A stretch of 64,000 nt of DNA from UTCHB3 sp964531325 (lineage in GTDB: Bacteria; Bacteroidota; Ignavibacteria; Ignavibacteriales; Ignavibacteriaceae): assembly GCA_964531325.1 (NCBI GenBank), contig CAZHCW010000007.1, forward strand, positions 62,001 to 126,000, given 5' to 3'. The notes beneath the pieces were generated by a model, which had not been told where the DNA came from, did no database searches, and saw nothing but the letters and a program-made list of their open reading frames with translations. Shown one piece after another: positions 51,972 through 61,497 of the stretch; within the stretch, counting starts at the first letter, position 1; each line of letters begins with the position of its first letter. The position numbers were made by a program, and so were the translations under genes.

Positions 51972-53783
51972 ATGCTTAAAAGAACACTCTTTTTGCTTGC
52001 CAGCGTTACCTTGGTAATGTCTCTTCAAGCCCAAGATAAGAGAGAATTAGGTAAAAAAGCTCCGGTTAAAATCGAACCTGTAACTGAAACAACAGTTGCA
52101 CTTCCATTAACCGGTGGCGTACCTACATACGGTCCATCTGCACTCACATGGGTAGCTGCAGACACAATGGCTAACTGTTATGGTCCTGCCATTGGCGCGT
52201 TAAATCCAATGGCGTTTGATCCATGGACAAATGCTATCATGTTATTCCATAGAGCAGGCTTAACTTATGCTCCATCAGCCGGTCAGTTATTTTATAACTA
52301 CTCAACCGATAATGGTGCAACATGGACAAGAGTATCAAATCCTGTAAATGCGAGTGTTGCACAGTTTGGTCGTTATCCTTCGATGACATTCAACAACCCA
52401 ACCAAAGGCAGTGCTCTTACTGAAAGTTTGCTTGGATTTGCATGGCCAGAACTCGTTGGCGGTGCATTTGGTGGAGTTGGTGCAGGTGCTGACGAATCAA
52501 TCGGTGCCGGTTCCACAGTCGCAGTTATTGATGCAGGTGTTGCACCTCGTCTTTATTCTTCCCAGGTACCAGTATTTGCAAGCGACAATACCAATTTGAT
52601 ATTGTGGGCATCTGACAACACTGGAGATGCTTCACTGAAACTTTGGAAAACCACAGATTTTCAAGCAATTGACAGCTTAACCCCACCACAATGGGAAAGT
52701 TCAGCGTTTGAAGATGGTGGAAGCATTACAATGGGCGGTGCTGCTAATAATGGTATCCTCTATTATGGTGTTTTGGGAACATTCCCACTCCAGACCCCAA
52801 TCCAGTCAGGTTGGACACCAGGTTACTCAAAATCAACTGATAACGGTGCTACATGGTCAACATTTAAGGCAGCAGATTTCAGAAGCATTCCTGCTTTAAG
52901 CAAATACGACAGACTTTATGATTATATAAAGCTTGATGGATTTGTTTCATATCAGGGTGACATGAATGTTGACGCTCAAGGATATGTACACTTCCTCGTT
53001 CAAGTAACTGACACAACTGTTGACAACAACAGTGGCGTTAATGCTGTAGTTGAAATCTTTGAAACAGCTAATGGCTGGGACGGAAAAGTTGTTTATGAAG
53101 GAATTGGCGACAGCTCCTATACAAAACTTGATGGTCCTGCTTTAGGTCAGATGGGTCCAAATACCTATTTGGCATTCGACAAAGACAAAAGCATCATGGT
53201 TGCAACATGGAACATGCCTCGTTCACTTACCGATAGCCTTGTTGATATCTATGCATCATACAGAAGCATATCCGGTGGCGAATGGTCAGCTCCTGTAAAT
53301 CTTACAGATACTGAAGGTATGAATGAAAATTCACACCATATGGCTCCTTATGTTCGTACAAACCTTGACGGTTCATACACTGCTTATGTATTTTATACAT
53401 ACCCTGCAGGGTACACAGGTTACTTCCCTAACGGCGAAGGACTTGATACACAGCCAAATGTTATATACGCTGCTGGTCATACATTCACTCCAACCGGTGT
53501 TGAAGATGAAGTTGCTCCGACAGGATTTGCTCTTTCACAGAACTACCCAAATCCTTTCAACCCAACAACCTCAATCAACTTCACAGTTGCTCAGAGATCA
53601 AATGTAACACTTAAAGTGTATGACATGCTCGGAAGAGAAGTTGCATCATTGGTTAACGAAGTAAAAGATCAGGGTTCATACAATGTGAACTTTGACGCTG
53701 CAAAACTTGCTTCGGGAACCTATGTTTACAAACTTACTGCCGGTAATTTTGTTGAAACCAAGAAAATGGTTCTCCTCAAGTAA
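51972..53783 (+). CDS. Secreted T9SS cargo protein with Asp-box (BNR-like) repeats
   Basis: A 603-residue extracellular protein. Signal peptide at 1-20 (TLFLLASVTLVMSLQAQ). At least two Asp-box motifs (STDNGATW near residues 110 and 290), as in sialidase-like propellers. The C-terminal 90 residues are a T9SS type A sorting domain: FALSQNYPNPFNPTTSINF, LKVYDMLGREVASLV, LASGTYVYKL and KKMVLLK. The protein crosses the outer membrane through T9SS and is attached or released after tail removal. No catalytic set of true sialidases is visible, so the propeller may be a binding domain. A strong promoter suggests abundance. Confidence 0.87.
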   Translation: MLKRTLFLLASVTLVMSLQAQDKRELGKKAPVKIEPVTETTVALPLTGGVPTYGPSALTWVAADTMANCYGPAIGALNPMAFDPWTNAIMLFHRAGLTYAPSAGQLFYNYSTDNGATWTRVSNPVNASVAQFGRYPSMTFNNPTKGSALTESLLGFAWPELVGGAFGGVGAGADESIGAGSTVAVIDAGVAPRLYSSQVPVFASDNTNLILWASDNTGDASLKLWKTTDFQAIDSLTPPQWESSAFEDGGSITMGGAANNGILYYGVLGTFPLQTPIQSGWTPGYSKSTDNGATWSTFKAADFRSIPALSKYDRLYDYIKLDGFVSYQGDMNVDAQGYVHFLVQVTDTTVDNNSGVNAVVEIFETANGWDGKVVYEGIGDSSYTKLDGPALGQMGPNTYLAFDKDKSIMVATWNMPRSLTDSLVDIYASYRSISGGEWSAPVNLTDTEGMNENSHHMAPYVRTNLDGSYTAYVFYTYPAGYTGYFPNGEGLDTQPNVIYAAGHTFTPTGVEDEVAPTGFALSQNYPNPFNPTTSINFTVAQRSNVTLKVYDMLGREVASLVNEVKDQGSYNVNFDAAKLASGTYVYKLTAGNFVETKKMVLLK

Positions 53784-53818
53784 TTACTGACCGAGGTCAT
53801 TCACGAAATGAAACATTA

Positions 53819-53848
53819 GGTGAACCCTGCTGAGAAGTGGGGTTCGCC
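53819..53848 (+). terminator. Hairpin between cargo gene and TonB receptor gene (weak terminator)
   Basis: GGTGAACCC (53819-53827) pairs with GGGTTCGCC (53840-53848) with one G-T pair. No clear T run follows (GTTTAAATAA), so it may terminate partially or stabilise the upstream mRNA. Confidence 0.5.
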
Positions 53849-53918
53849 GTTTAAATAAACAACAAAGCTGCACAATTTTTTGCAAATCACATCATCCAAC
53901 ATCTTTGGAGGAGTAGGG

Positions 53919-56747
53919 ATGAAGATTTTGAGAGAGCTCTTAACCGGACTTCTATTCGTAACAATCTTAACGGTTTCCGGCTCGGCACAGTCCGGTGTCG
54001 GTAAACTCACCGGTAAGGTTGTAGATTCGAAATCAAGAGAAGCCATAATCGGAGCAAACGTTAAAATTATTGGTACCAAACTCGGTGCTGCCTCAGACGC
54101 TAACGGTATGTATTTTGTACTTAACATTAGCCCCGGCACATACGATGTAGAAGTATCTTATGTAGGATACGGCACAAAAACATTCCAAGGAATAAGAATT
54201 GTAGCCGGTATAACTGAAGAACTTAACATCGAACTTTCATCGGGTGTTACACTTGATGAAGTTGTTATTGTTGATAAAAAATTCTTTGAAGAAAAATCAA
54301 CAAATACAACCAAAGTTTACGATGCAGAAGAAATTCAGAAGCTCCCTGTAAAGGGTGTTGAGAACATAGCCGGCTTAAATGCCGGTGTTGTAATGACCGA
54401 AGGCTCCGGCGGAGCTTCAGGTAATGCTTCACTTAATGTCAGAGGTGGTAGAGGCGGCGAAGTTCTCTATATCGTTGACGGTGTTCCTCAAAACGATCTT
54501 TACTCGGGTGCAAACTATTCACAAGTAAGTAACGCGGCTATCGAACAGATATCCTTCCAGATAGGCGGCTATGAAGCCAAATATGGACAGGCACAGTCCG
54601 GTATCGTGAATGTTACAACCAAGTCAGGTAATCCATTTTATACATTTTTTGCTGATGTTCTTACATCATCATTCACTGATAAATACGGATATAACCTGTA
54701 CACTGCCACCCTTGGTGGGCCTTACCTCCCGGGTAATGGTGACCACACATTTTTCTTCTCTGCTGAGAGGGGCTGGTTCCAAGACCAGGACCCAAGCGCA
54801 ATCACTCTTGAAGTTCCATCAGTAGGTTTAGATTCAGATACCCGTCCAAATTCGGCGGCAAATGTTTGGAGATTTACCGGTAGAACTACACACAGACTGG
54901 GTGAGAGCTGGGTATTCCGTGTTGGTGCAAACATCAACTTCAGAGAGTTTAATGCTTATACACATTCTTATATAAAACAGAATGCTGCACATAACCCGCT
55001 TGTTAAGAGAGAAAACTACTCTCTTTCAGCCCGTTTATCGCAGAATGTAAGCAAAAATGCTTTCTGGAACCTGAATGTTGGCTACAAGCTTTACAATAAT
55101 GAACAAGGCGATGGCGTCTGGTTCGATAATGTTGAAGCTTACGGCGACAGTATCGCAAATGCTGCAATCGGAGTTACACTTCCATATAATGGTGGAAGAG
55201 TTAACTTTGATCAGTATGGTATTTTCGCCGGTTTCGGTAGAACAAGCAACGGTTATTTCTTGAATAATACTACTGCGTTAACCGCTGATTTCGATTTTAC
55301 CGCACAGATGGGAAATCACCTTCTCGAAGCTGGTGGTGGATTTAACTATTCCACTATTCGTCTGTATTCAATCGCACCTGTAGGTTTGGCATCTGATAAC
55401 TTAAAAGGTCTTCCAATTGAGGAAAGATATAAGAGACTTCAGCCAACAGCAATCGGTTATGATTATACAGGCAAAACAAAAACCAGCAAAGGCGATGTTA
55501 ATGAGCCAAAACTTCCTATGTTAGCATATGCTTACATTCAGGATAGATTTGAGCTTTCAGACATGGTGCTGAATATTGGTGTAAGGTTTGACTACTTTGA
55601 TACCAAAGCAGACATCCTGAGGGATCCTCTGTATCCTTATATTTTTGGTGATCCAAATGCTTTTGATGCTCCTGACTTTGTTAAGAAAGAAGCTGAAATC
55701 TACATTTCACCAAGAATTGGTTTAGGTTTCCCTGTAACTGCCAATACAGTTTTCCATGCTCAGTATGGAAGATTTATCCAGCAGCCTTCACTCGATCAAA
55801 TTTACACAACAATGATTGATCTTAGTTCTCTTGTAACTGACAACAATCTTGGTGTAAACAATGGTCATGTTGAAAGTGAAATTACAACCCAGTATGAAAT
55901 TGGTTTCCGTCATGTAGTTAGCGATATGGCTGCAGTAAATCTTACTGCATTCTACAAAAACACTGAAGGACTTGTAAACTCGGCTACAGTATTTTTCAGA
56001 AGATCTGAAGGTGGCGAGCTTTTAAGATATATTACCCCGACAAATACAGACTTTGGAACTATCAAAGGTCTTGCATTATCGTTGGATATATCGAGAATCA
56101 GCTATTTCTCATTTTCAATGAACTATACATACTCAATTGCTGAAGGAACAGGATCTTCAACAGGTTCATCGTTTACAGCTGCATTCAGAAATGTTAATGG
56201 CGAAATTCCCAAGGTTATTGCTCCGCTCGATTTCGATCAGAGACATACCGGTGTTATCAATGTCGATTTCTTTGTACCACAAGGTCAGCTTGGTTTCCTC
56301 GAGAATCTCTCGGCTAACCTGCTTCTCAGATTCAACAGTGGCAGACCTTATACTCCACTCGAATCACAGAACCTTTTAGTTGGTACTTCTAACTATGGAA
56401 ATACGAAAGGTTATGTAAACTCAGCTTACGGACCTGGAAATTTCAGAGTAGATCTCAGACTTGAAAAAGCATTCAGGATCAGCAATTTCATCCTTACTCC
56501 ATACCTTTGGGTAGAGAATTTGCTGGATTCAGACAATCCTGTAACAGTTTATCAGTCATCTGGCGATCCGTACACAACCGGATGGATCACAACACTTGAA
56601 GGACAGAGAACTGCTGCATCGACACCAAACCCGGAAATCTACAAATCAGATTACCGTGCATTTGAAAGAAATCCTGATAATTTTGGAATTCCAAGACTAA
56701 TAAAACTTGGTTTCAAAGTTAACTTCACAAGTCAATCCGGTAAATAG
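53919..56747 (+). CDS. TonB-dependent receptor with carboxypeptidase-regulatory-like domain
   Basis: A 942-residue outer membrane receptor. Signal peptide (LLTGLLFVTILTVSGSAQ), then a CarboxypepD_reg-like domain at about 28-105 (GKVVDSKSREAIIGANVKIIGTKLG, YDVEVSYVGYGTKT), a plug at 110-235 (LNVRGGRGGEVLYIVDGVP) and a beta-barrel of about 700 residues ending in LGFKVNFTSQSGK. The ATG at 53919 is chosen for its GGAGGAG ribosome site and the signal peptide. This domain order is typical of SusC/OMP-type receptors, but no SusD-like partner is present; a 1191-residue T9SS protein follows after 16 bases instead. Substrate unknown. Confidence 0.9.
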   Translation: MKILRELLTGLLFVTILTVSGSAQSGVGKLTGKVVDSKSREAIIGANVKIIGTKLGAASDANGMYFVLNISPGTYDVEVSYVGYGTKTFQGIRIVAGITEELNIELSSGVTLDEVVIVDKKFFEEKSTNTTKVYDAEEIQKLPVKGVENIAGLNAGVVMTEGSGGASGNASLNVRGGRGGEVLYIVDGVPQNDLYSGANYSQVSNAAIEQISFQIGGYEAKYGQAQSGIVNVTTKSGNPFYTFFADVLTSSFTDKYGYNLYTATLGGPYLPGNGDHTFFFSAERGWFQDQDPSAITLEVPSVGLDSDTRPNSAANVWRFTGRTTHRLGESWVFRVGANINFREFNAYTHSYIKQNAAHNPLVKRENYSLSARLSQNVSKNAFWNLNVGYKLYNNEQGDGVWFDNVEAYGDSIANAAIGVTLPYNGGRVNFDQYGIFAGFGRTSNGYFLNNTTALTADFDFTAQMGNHLLEAGGGFNYSTIRLYSIAPVGLASDNLKGLPIEERYKRLQPTAIGYDYTGKTKTSKGDVNEPKLPMLAYAYIQDRFELSDMVLNIGVRFDYFDTKADILRDPLYPYIFGDPNAFDAPDFVKKEAEIYISPRIGLGFPVTANTVFHAQYGRFIQQPSLDQIYTTMIDLSSLVTDNNLGVNNGHVESEITTQYEIGFRHVVSDMAAVNLTAFYKNTEGLVNSATVFFRRSEGGELLRYITPTNTDFGTIKGLALSLDISRISYFSFSMNYTYSIAEGTGSSTGSSFTAAFRNVNGEIPKVIAPLDFDQRHTGVINVDFFVPQGQLGFLENLSANLLLRFNSGRPYTPLESQNLLVGTSNYGNTKGYVNSAYGPGNFRVDLRLEKAFRISNFILTPYLWVENLLDSDNPVTVYQSSGDPYTTGWITTLEGQRTAASTPNPEIYKSDYRAFERNPDNFGIPRLIKLGFKVNFTSQSGK

Positions 56748-56763
56748 ATTGGGAACTTGGAAT

Positions 56764-59700
56764 ATGAATAAAAAAATATACTTTAAAGAATTAGTCATCC
56801 TTTTTGTCCTTTCAGTGGGATTGCTCTCATTTGGATTTAGAGGGAATGACAACGGAGGCAAAGGCGGAGGAAAGGGCGGGAATAACAATTCTGTCCAACT
56901 GAAAGCCGGCGACTCCTACAGAATGTTTATCAATAATCTTAACATCCCCATGAACCGTACCGGTGTAATGGGTGATGTTGGGGTTTTTGATCCTGAGACC
57001 GGAGGCGTTACATCAGGTGGTAAATTTGCCAATGTTGTTTTCCTCTTTTCAGGTGGATTTTTCCTTAGCGGCGTTACCAATGGTACACTTTGGTCGAATG
57101 CGGTGGCTTCAGCCTCCCGTATTCAGGATTATGTACCCGGTACAGTTGCAGGTGGCAGAAACGACTCAAAAGCTCAGCTTTATGTATTGAGAGCATCGGA
57201 AGGTGATTTCGCTGCATCATGGGATGAGTGGAGAGATGCTGTAAAACTCGGTGCTTATTTCTATGATGGCGACGGTGATGGTGTTTACGATCCCGTTGAC
57301 AAAAATGGAAACGGCAAATGGGATAATACAGAAGACAGACCTGACCTTATCGGTGACGAAACCGCATGGTGTGTTTACAATGATGGTACCGATCCTGCTT
57401 TGAGAAGATTCAATGATGTTTCTCCTCAAGGAATCGAGATCAGACAAACAGTTTTTGCTTTTAATACCAAGAGCTTTGTTGGTAACATGATGTTCCTCCG
57501 TTATTCTTTATTGAATACCGGAACAGTAGCAGATGTTATCGATTCAGTTTACTTTGGTGTATGGGCAGATCCTGATCTTGGTGATCCCAATGATGATCTT
57601 GTAGGTTGTGATACCACTTTAAATGCAGGATATGTTTATAATGATGGTGATGATCCACAATATGGCGCAGCACCTCCGACATTCCTTATCGACTTTTTCC
57701 AGGGACCAAAATCTTATATTCCTGGTGTAACATTTACCGATGTTAATGCTAATGGAGTATGGGACGATGGAATTGATATCGCAATCGACACTGCCCACTA
57801 TGTGGGTGGTCAGGTTCGTGGAATCGAATCTTTTCCCGGAGCAACAAATTTAGGATTGTCGTCATTTGTACATTACATGCAGAGTCATCCAACTCACGGT
57901 GATCCAAATACCAGACAGGAAGCAAGAAACTACATGCTCGGTAAAAACCGGCTTGGAGATCCTCTTGATCCTTGCTCATGGGCATTTGGTGAAGTCCGTG
58001 GCGGTGTTGATTGTGCAACAGTTGATCCAAGATTCTCATACTCGGGTAACCCGGTTACCAATGTTGGATGGATCAATAACACCGCTGTAGATCAGAGACA
58101 GATGTCGAATACAGGTCCATTTAAACTTATGAAAAATGTTCCTGTGGATATCGTTGCTGCTTATGTACTTGGAAAAGGAACTGATGCGAAAAACTCAATT
58201 ACTGTTGCAAGACAGTATTCAGAGATTGCGCAGTTACTTTTTGATTCAAATTTCCCTTCACCACCACCACCACCACCTGTAAGACCTGTTTTACAGACTG
58301 GTACTTCCTCATCGGGAACGGGATATATTGATATCAATTTCGATACTTATGAACAGTTCAAATATCGTGCAGTTGATACGGTTCTTAACATTGACAGAAG
58401 AGTAAAAGGCTTCTATATCACTGCTTATAGAACCAACTCGAAAGAGGCGGTCATTGCAGGTGTTGAAAATTCGAAAGTAATTGCAAATTACACATTAAGT
58501 GATTCGATATATAATATTTTTACACTTTTTGGTAATGGAAATCAGGAACTCGCAATTGCAGATCCGCTTGGCGAATTCCGTATAGATTCTGCACTTTATG
58601 CTGATCCTTCAACGGGAAGACTCCGTGTAAAGATTTCTGCAAATCCATTTAACCAGGATCCTTTAGTAAAAGGTCAAACATATTATTTTACAGTTACGAC
58701 ATATGCATTGAACCATGCAGCAATATTCCTTAAAGGTCCATACGATATGAATAAGTCTATCGTTTATGGCCCAGGTGGTGATTATATTGCCCGTGTTGGT
58801 TCACTTGAAGAATATGAGACTGCTCTCTTACCGGTACTTTATGGTGAGAATATGTATGTCCCTGCCTCTGAAGGCTCAACTGCGCAGGCAGCTCAGGGTC
58901 CTTCAACGGGTAAAGTTCAATATGTTGTTGCAGATAATAAAAAATTGACCGGAGACACCTACAATGTTGAGTTCTTCAAAAATACAGCTGTAAAAAATCC
59001 TTATTCAGTATTTTACAGATTGACGAACAAAACCACGAATGTAGTGTTAGCCGATTCAATGACCAAGTTTGACACAACATTGTCAACAATAGCCGGCAAA
59101 GTAACCGATGGTTTCTTGTTAAAAGTTTCGCCTACAGTGGCTTCACTTGGAACACCAACCTATTCGGGAACAAGATGGTACCGTCCATTTGCCAAGACTA
59201 CTTCATTCACAGGTGTCTGGTACACTGGTGGTGATATTCCAACTGCTGAACAGGTAACATTGCCTAAGAATGTTGGGAGGCCGTATTCGACCTTCATGAG
59301 TTCTGACAAAATGCGTAATGTTCAGTTGAGGTTTGCTCCAAATTCCGGAAAAGCTTACAGATATCTGCAAGGCTTTACGGGATCAGCATTCCAAAGAAAC
59401 TCCAATTTCACTTATGCTGCAGGCGTAACCGATACCGTAGGTAGAGGACCTGTTGGCAAACTTGGAGAAGGCTTTGTAGATGTACCATTCACTGCATGGG
59501 TAGTTGATGAAAAATATGGTGAGTCAAGACAACTTGCCGTAGGATTTATCGAAATGTCGACCAAAATAGCTGGTGATGCATCAGGTACATTCTTGAGAGG
59601 AAATCCTGATGGTCAATGGGATCCGGGAGATTCAATCAGAATGAGTGGCGAATACATTGTTGTATTTGACATGCCATATGACCCGACCGGAAGCCAAAAA

Positions 59701-60339
59701 CAGCTAACCGGTGGTGATTTTGGTACCGGAACGAATGTATGGGCTGATGTTGTAAAGGGCTTCACAGTTCCTGCAGCAGCAGATCCAAACATCTATGACG
59801 CAGCATTTAAGAGCATTGCAAGTTCACCATGGCTGGCAGGTATGTATGTTGTTGGTCTTCAGAAGATGGATCCCGCTGTATTTTATGCAGCTGGCGACAC
59901 TTTGAAGATGCCATTGGCTACATATCCGTATGTTAACGACATATTCACTTTCAAAACCCAAAAGGGTGGAGATCTTACAACAGATCAGAAGAGAGCACTC
60001 TTTGACAAAGTGAATGTTTATCCAAACCCGTTGTTTGCATACAACCCACAGTCAAGCTACAGTGGTAACACACCTGACAATCCGTATGTTACCTTCACCA
60101 ATCTTCCAAACGATGTAACGGTGAAGATATTCTCATTATCAGGTATGCTGGTTCGTACGCTGGGCATCGAAGACAAATCCTCGCCAACTTCCCCGTTCTT
60201 AAGATGGGATTTGGAAAACGAGGAAGGACTCAGAGTTGCATCAGGTATGTACCTTGCCATCGTAAAATCACCCGAATTTGGTGAGAAAATACTGAAATTC
60301 GCAATAATTATGCCGCAAAAGCAGATACAAAGGTTCTAA
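56764..60339 (+). CDS. Very large secreted T9SS-tailed protein, downstream of TonB receptor
   Basis: 1191 residues from the ATG at 56764. N-terminal hydrophobic segment (ELVILFVLSVGLLSFG), then a Gly/Asn/Lys-rich linker (GNDNGGKGGGKGGNNN). Acidic calcium-binding-like motifs occur near 168-190 (DGDGDGVYDP, DKNGNGKWDN), 330 (DVNANGVWDDG) and 955 (GNPDGQWDPGD), and a proline run is at about residue 500. The last 90 residues (VNVYPNPLFAYNPQ, VTVKIFSLSGMLVRTL, ASGMYLAIVKS) form a T9SS sorting-like tail. It follows the receptor by 16 bases and precedes a PorV-family gene. No enzymatic domain is recognised. Confidence 0.83.
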   Translation: MNKKIYFKELVILFVLSVGLLSFGFRGNDNGGKGGGKGGNNNSVQLKAGDSYRMFINNLNIPMNRTGVMGDVGVFDPETGGVTSGGKFANVVFLFSGGFFLSGVTNGTLWSNAVASASRIQDYVPGTVAGGRNDSKAQLYVLRASEGDFAASWDEWRDAVKLGAYFYDGDGDGVYDPVDKNGNGKWDNTEDRPDLIGDETAWCVYNDGTDPALRRFNDVSPQGIEIRQTVFAFNTKSFVGNMMFLRYSLLNTGTVADVIDSVYFGVWADPDLGDPNDDLVGCDTTLNAGYVYNDGDDPQYGAAPPTFLIDFFQGPKSYIPGVTFTDVNANGVWDDGIDIAIDTAHYVGGQVRGIESFPGATNLGLSSFVHYMQSHPTHGDPNTRQEARNYMLGKNRLGDPLDPCSWAFGEVRGGVDCATVDPRFSYSGNPVTNVGWINNTAVDQRQMSNTGPFKLMKNVPVDIVAAYVLGKGTDAKNSITVARQYSEIAQLLFDSNFPSPPPPPPVRPVLQTGTSSSGTGYIDINFDTYEQFKYRAVDTVLNIDRRVKGFYITAYRTNSKEAVIAGVENSKVIANYTLSDSIYNIFTLFGNGNQELAIADPLGEFRIDSALYADPSTGRLRVKISANPFNQDPLVKGQTYYFTVTTYALNHAAIFLKGPYDMNKSIVYGPGGDYIARVGSLEEYETALLPVLYGENMYVPASEGSTAQAAQGPSTGKVQYVVADNKKLTGDTYNVEFFKNTAVKNPYSVFYRLTNKTTNVVLADSMTKFDTTLSTIAGKVTDGFLLKVSPTVASLGTPTYSGTRWYRPFAKTTSFTGVWYTGGDIPTAEQVTLPKNVGRPYSTFMSSDKMRNVQLRFAPNSGKAYRYLQGFTGSAFQRNSNFTYAAGVTDTVGRGPVGKLGEGFVDVPFTAWVVDEKYGESRQLAVGFIEMSTKIAGDASGTFLRGNPDGQWDPGDSIRMSGEYIVVFDMPYDPTGSQKQLTGGDFGTGTNVWADVVKGFTVPAAADPNIYDAAFKSIASSPWLAGMYVVGLQKMDPAVFYAAGDTLKMPLATYPYVNDIFTFKTQKGGDLTTDQKRALFDKVNVYPNPLFAYNPQSSYSGNTPDNPYVTFTNLPNDVTVKIFSLSGMLVRTLGIEDKSSPTSPFLRWDLENEEGLRVASGMYLAIVKSPEFGEKILKFAIIMPQKQIQRF

Positions 60340-60346
60340 AACAAAG

Positions 60347-60372
60347 CCGGCGGTGGTGAGAGCCGCCGCCGG
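60347..60372 (+). promoter_or_regulatory. G+C-rich intercistronic hairpin
   Basis: CCGGCGGTGG (60347-60356) pairs with CCGCCGCCGG (60363-60372) through 10 pairs including one G-T. It is exceptional in this A+T-rich DNA. No T run follows, so it is not a simple terminator; mRNA processing or stability between the giant cargo gene and porV is more likely. Confidence 0.6.
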
Positions 60373-60403
60373 ACTTGGAATCAGAAATTAGGAGTTACTT
60401 TAT

Positions 60404-61423
60404 ATGAAAAGATACTTATCATTGCTGCTAATACTCGCCTTCGTACTGCCAAGTTATGCAGGTGATATCTCCCGTAAGGGTACAACGGGTGCAGACCAGT
60501 TGTTAATCCCTGTGGGTGCGCGCGGCATAGCTACCGGAGGTGCGTTTGTTTCGAATGTTACCGGTATGGAATCAATATTCTACAATCCTGCGGGGTTGGA
60601 TGTTGACAGAAAAACCGAAGCGATGTTCAGCTTTATGTCGTATATAGCTGATATTCACATCTCATACTTTGCTGCGGGAACCAGCCTTGGAGATTTCGGG
60701 TCTGTCGCTTTGTCATTCAAATCGATGAACTTTGGTGATATTCCTATCACTACCGTTACAAATCCTGATGGAGATGGTACAACCTATTCGCCCGGATTTT
60801 TGGTAGCAGGGCTTACCTATTCGAAGATAATTACAGACAGAGTTTCCATTGGTTTCAACGCCAAAGTAATCTCTGAAACCATCATGAATACCAATGCTAC
60901 AGGGTTCGCTCTCGACTTTGGTGTTCAGTACAGGTTTGATCAAAACTTGACCATTGGTGCTGCAGTTAAGAACATTGGTACTAACATGCAGTATTCAGGG
61001 CAAGATCTTCAATTCAAAACAAATGTTCCGGGTGCAGTTCCTGGTTCAACTACCGGTAATTACCAGGCAGTTACAGAACCATTCCAGATTCCGAGCTATT
61101 TTGAGTTAAGTCTTGCTTACAAGTTTGATTTCGACAAACAGAATAAACTGCTCTTGGGTGGTACATTCACAAATAACAACGCTTTTGAAGATCAGTTCAA
61201 ATTTGGTGTTGAGTATGGATTCCAGAATATGTTCTTTGTAAGAGGCGGATACGCTTTACAGAGTGCAAACAATCAAGATAACATCTTTGGTGTTAATTTG
61301 GGAGCCGGCATCAACTATCATCTTACTGATGAGATTGGTGTTGTTGTTGATTATGCTTTCCGTCAGGTTAAAGAGTTCCCAAACCCGAACCATATAGTTA
61401 CGGTTAAGCTTTCGTTTAAGTAA
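60404..61423 (+). CDS. PorV/PorQ-family outer membrane protein
   Basis: A 339-residue FadL-like barrel with signal peptide (LSLLLILAFVLPSYA). The family opening GTTGADQLLIPVGARGIATGGAFVSNVTGMESIFYNPAGL is very clear. It ends with barrel strands and KLSFK. PorV and PorQ are outer-membrane shuttle/attachment components of T9SS, where PorV links cargo from the SprA channel to the sortase PorU. Ignavibacteria carry many paralogues, so this one may serve the cargo encoded just upstream. The ATG has AGGAG upstream. Confidence 0.9.
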   Translation: MKRYLSLLLILAFVLPSYAGDISRKGTTGADQLLIPVGARGIATGGAFVSNVTGMESIFYNPAGLDVDRKTEAMFSFMSYIADIHISYFAAGTSLGDFGSVALSFKSMNFGDIPITTVTNPDGDGTTYSPGFLVAGLTYSKIITDRVSIGFNAKVISETIMNTNATGFALDFGVQYRFDQNLTIGAAVKNIGTNMQYSGQDLQFKTNVPGAVPGSTTGNYQAVTEPFQIPSYFELSLAYKFDFDKQNKLLLGGTFTNNNAFEDQFKFGVEYGFQNMFFVRGGYALQSANNQDNIFGVNLGAGINYHLTDEIGVVVDYAFRQVKEFPNPNHIVTVKLSFK

Positions 61424-61441
61424 TCGATTTACTTTTTCATT

Positions 61442-61472
61442 AGGCGTCCGTTTTTGCGGACGCCTTTTTTTT
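61442..61472 (+). terminator. Intrinsic terminator after porV-like gene
   Basis: AGGCGTCCG (61442-61450) pairs perfectly with CGGACGCCT (61457-61465), followed by TTTTTTTTG. A strong textbook terminator closing the receptor/cargo/PorV unit. Confidence 0.93.
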
Positions 61473-61497
61473 GTTGTTACATAATGGAGTGTTACCG

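Noticed and set aside
61471..61497. Earlier TTG start for the GWxTD gene
   Set aside because: It falls in the T tract of the terminator; GTG 61498 has a proper ribosome site and directly precedes the signal peptide.
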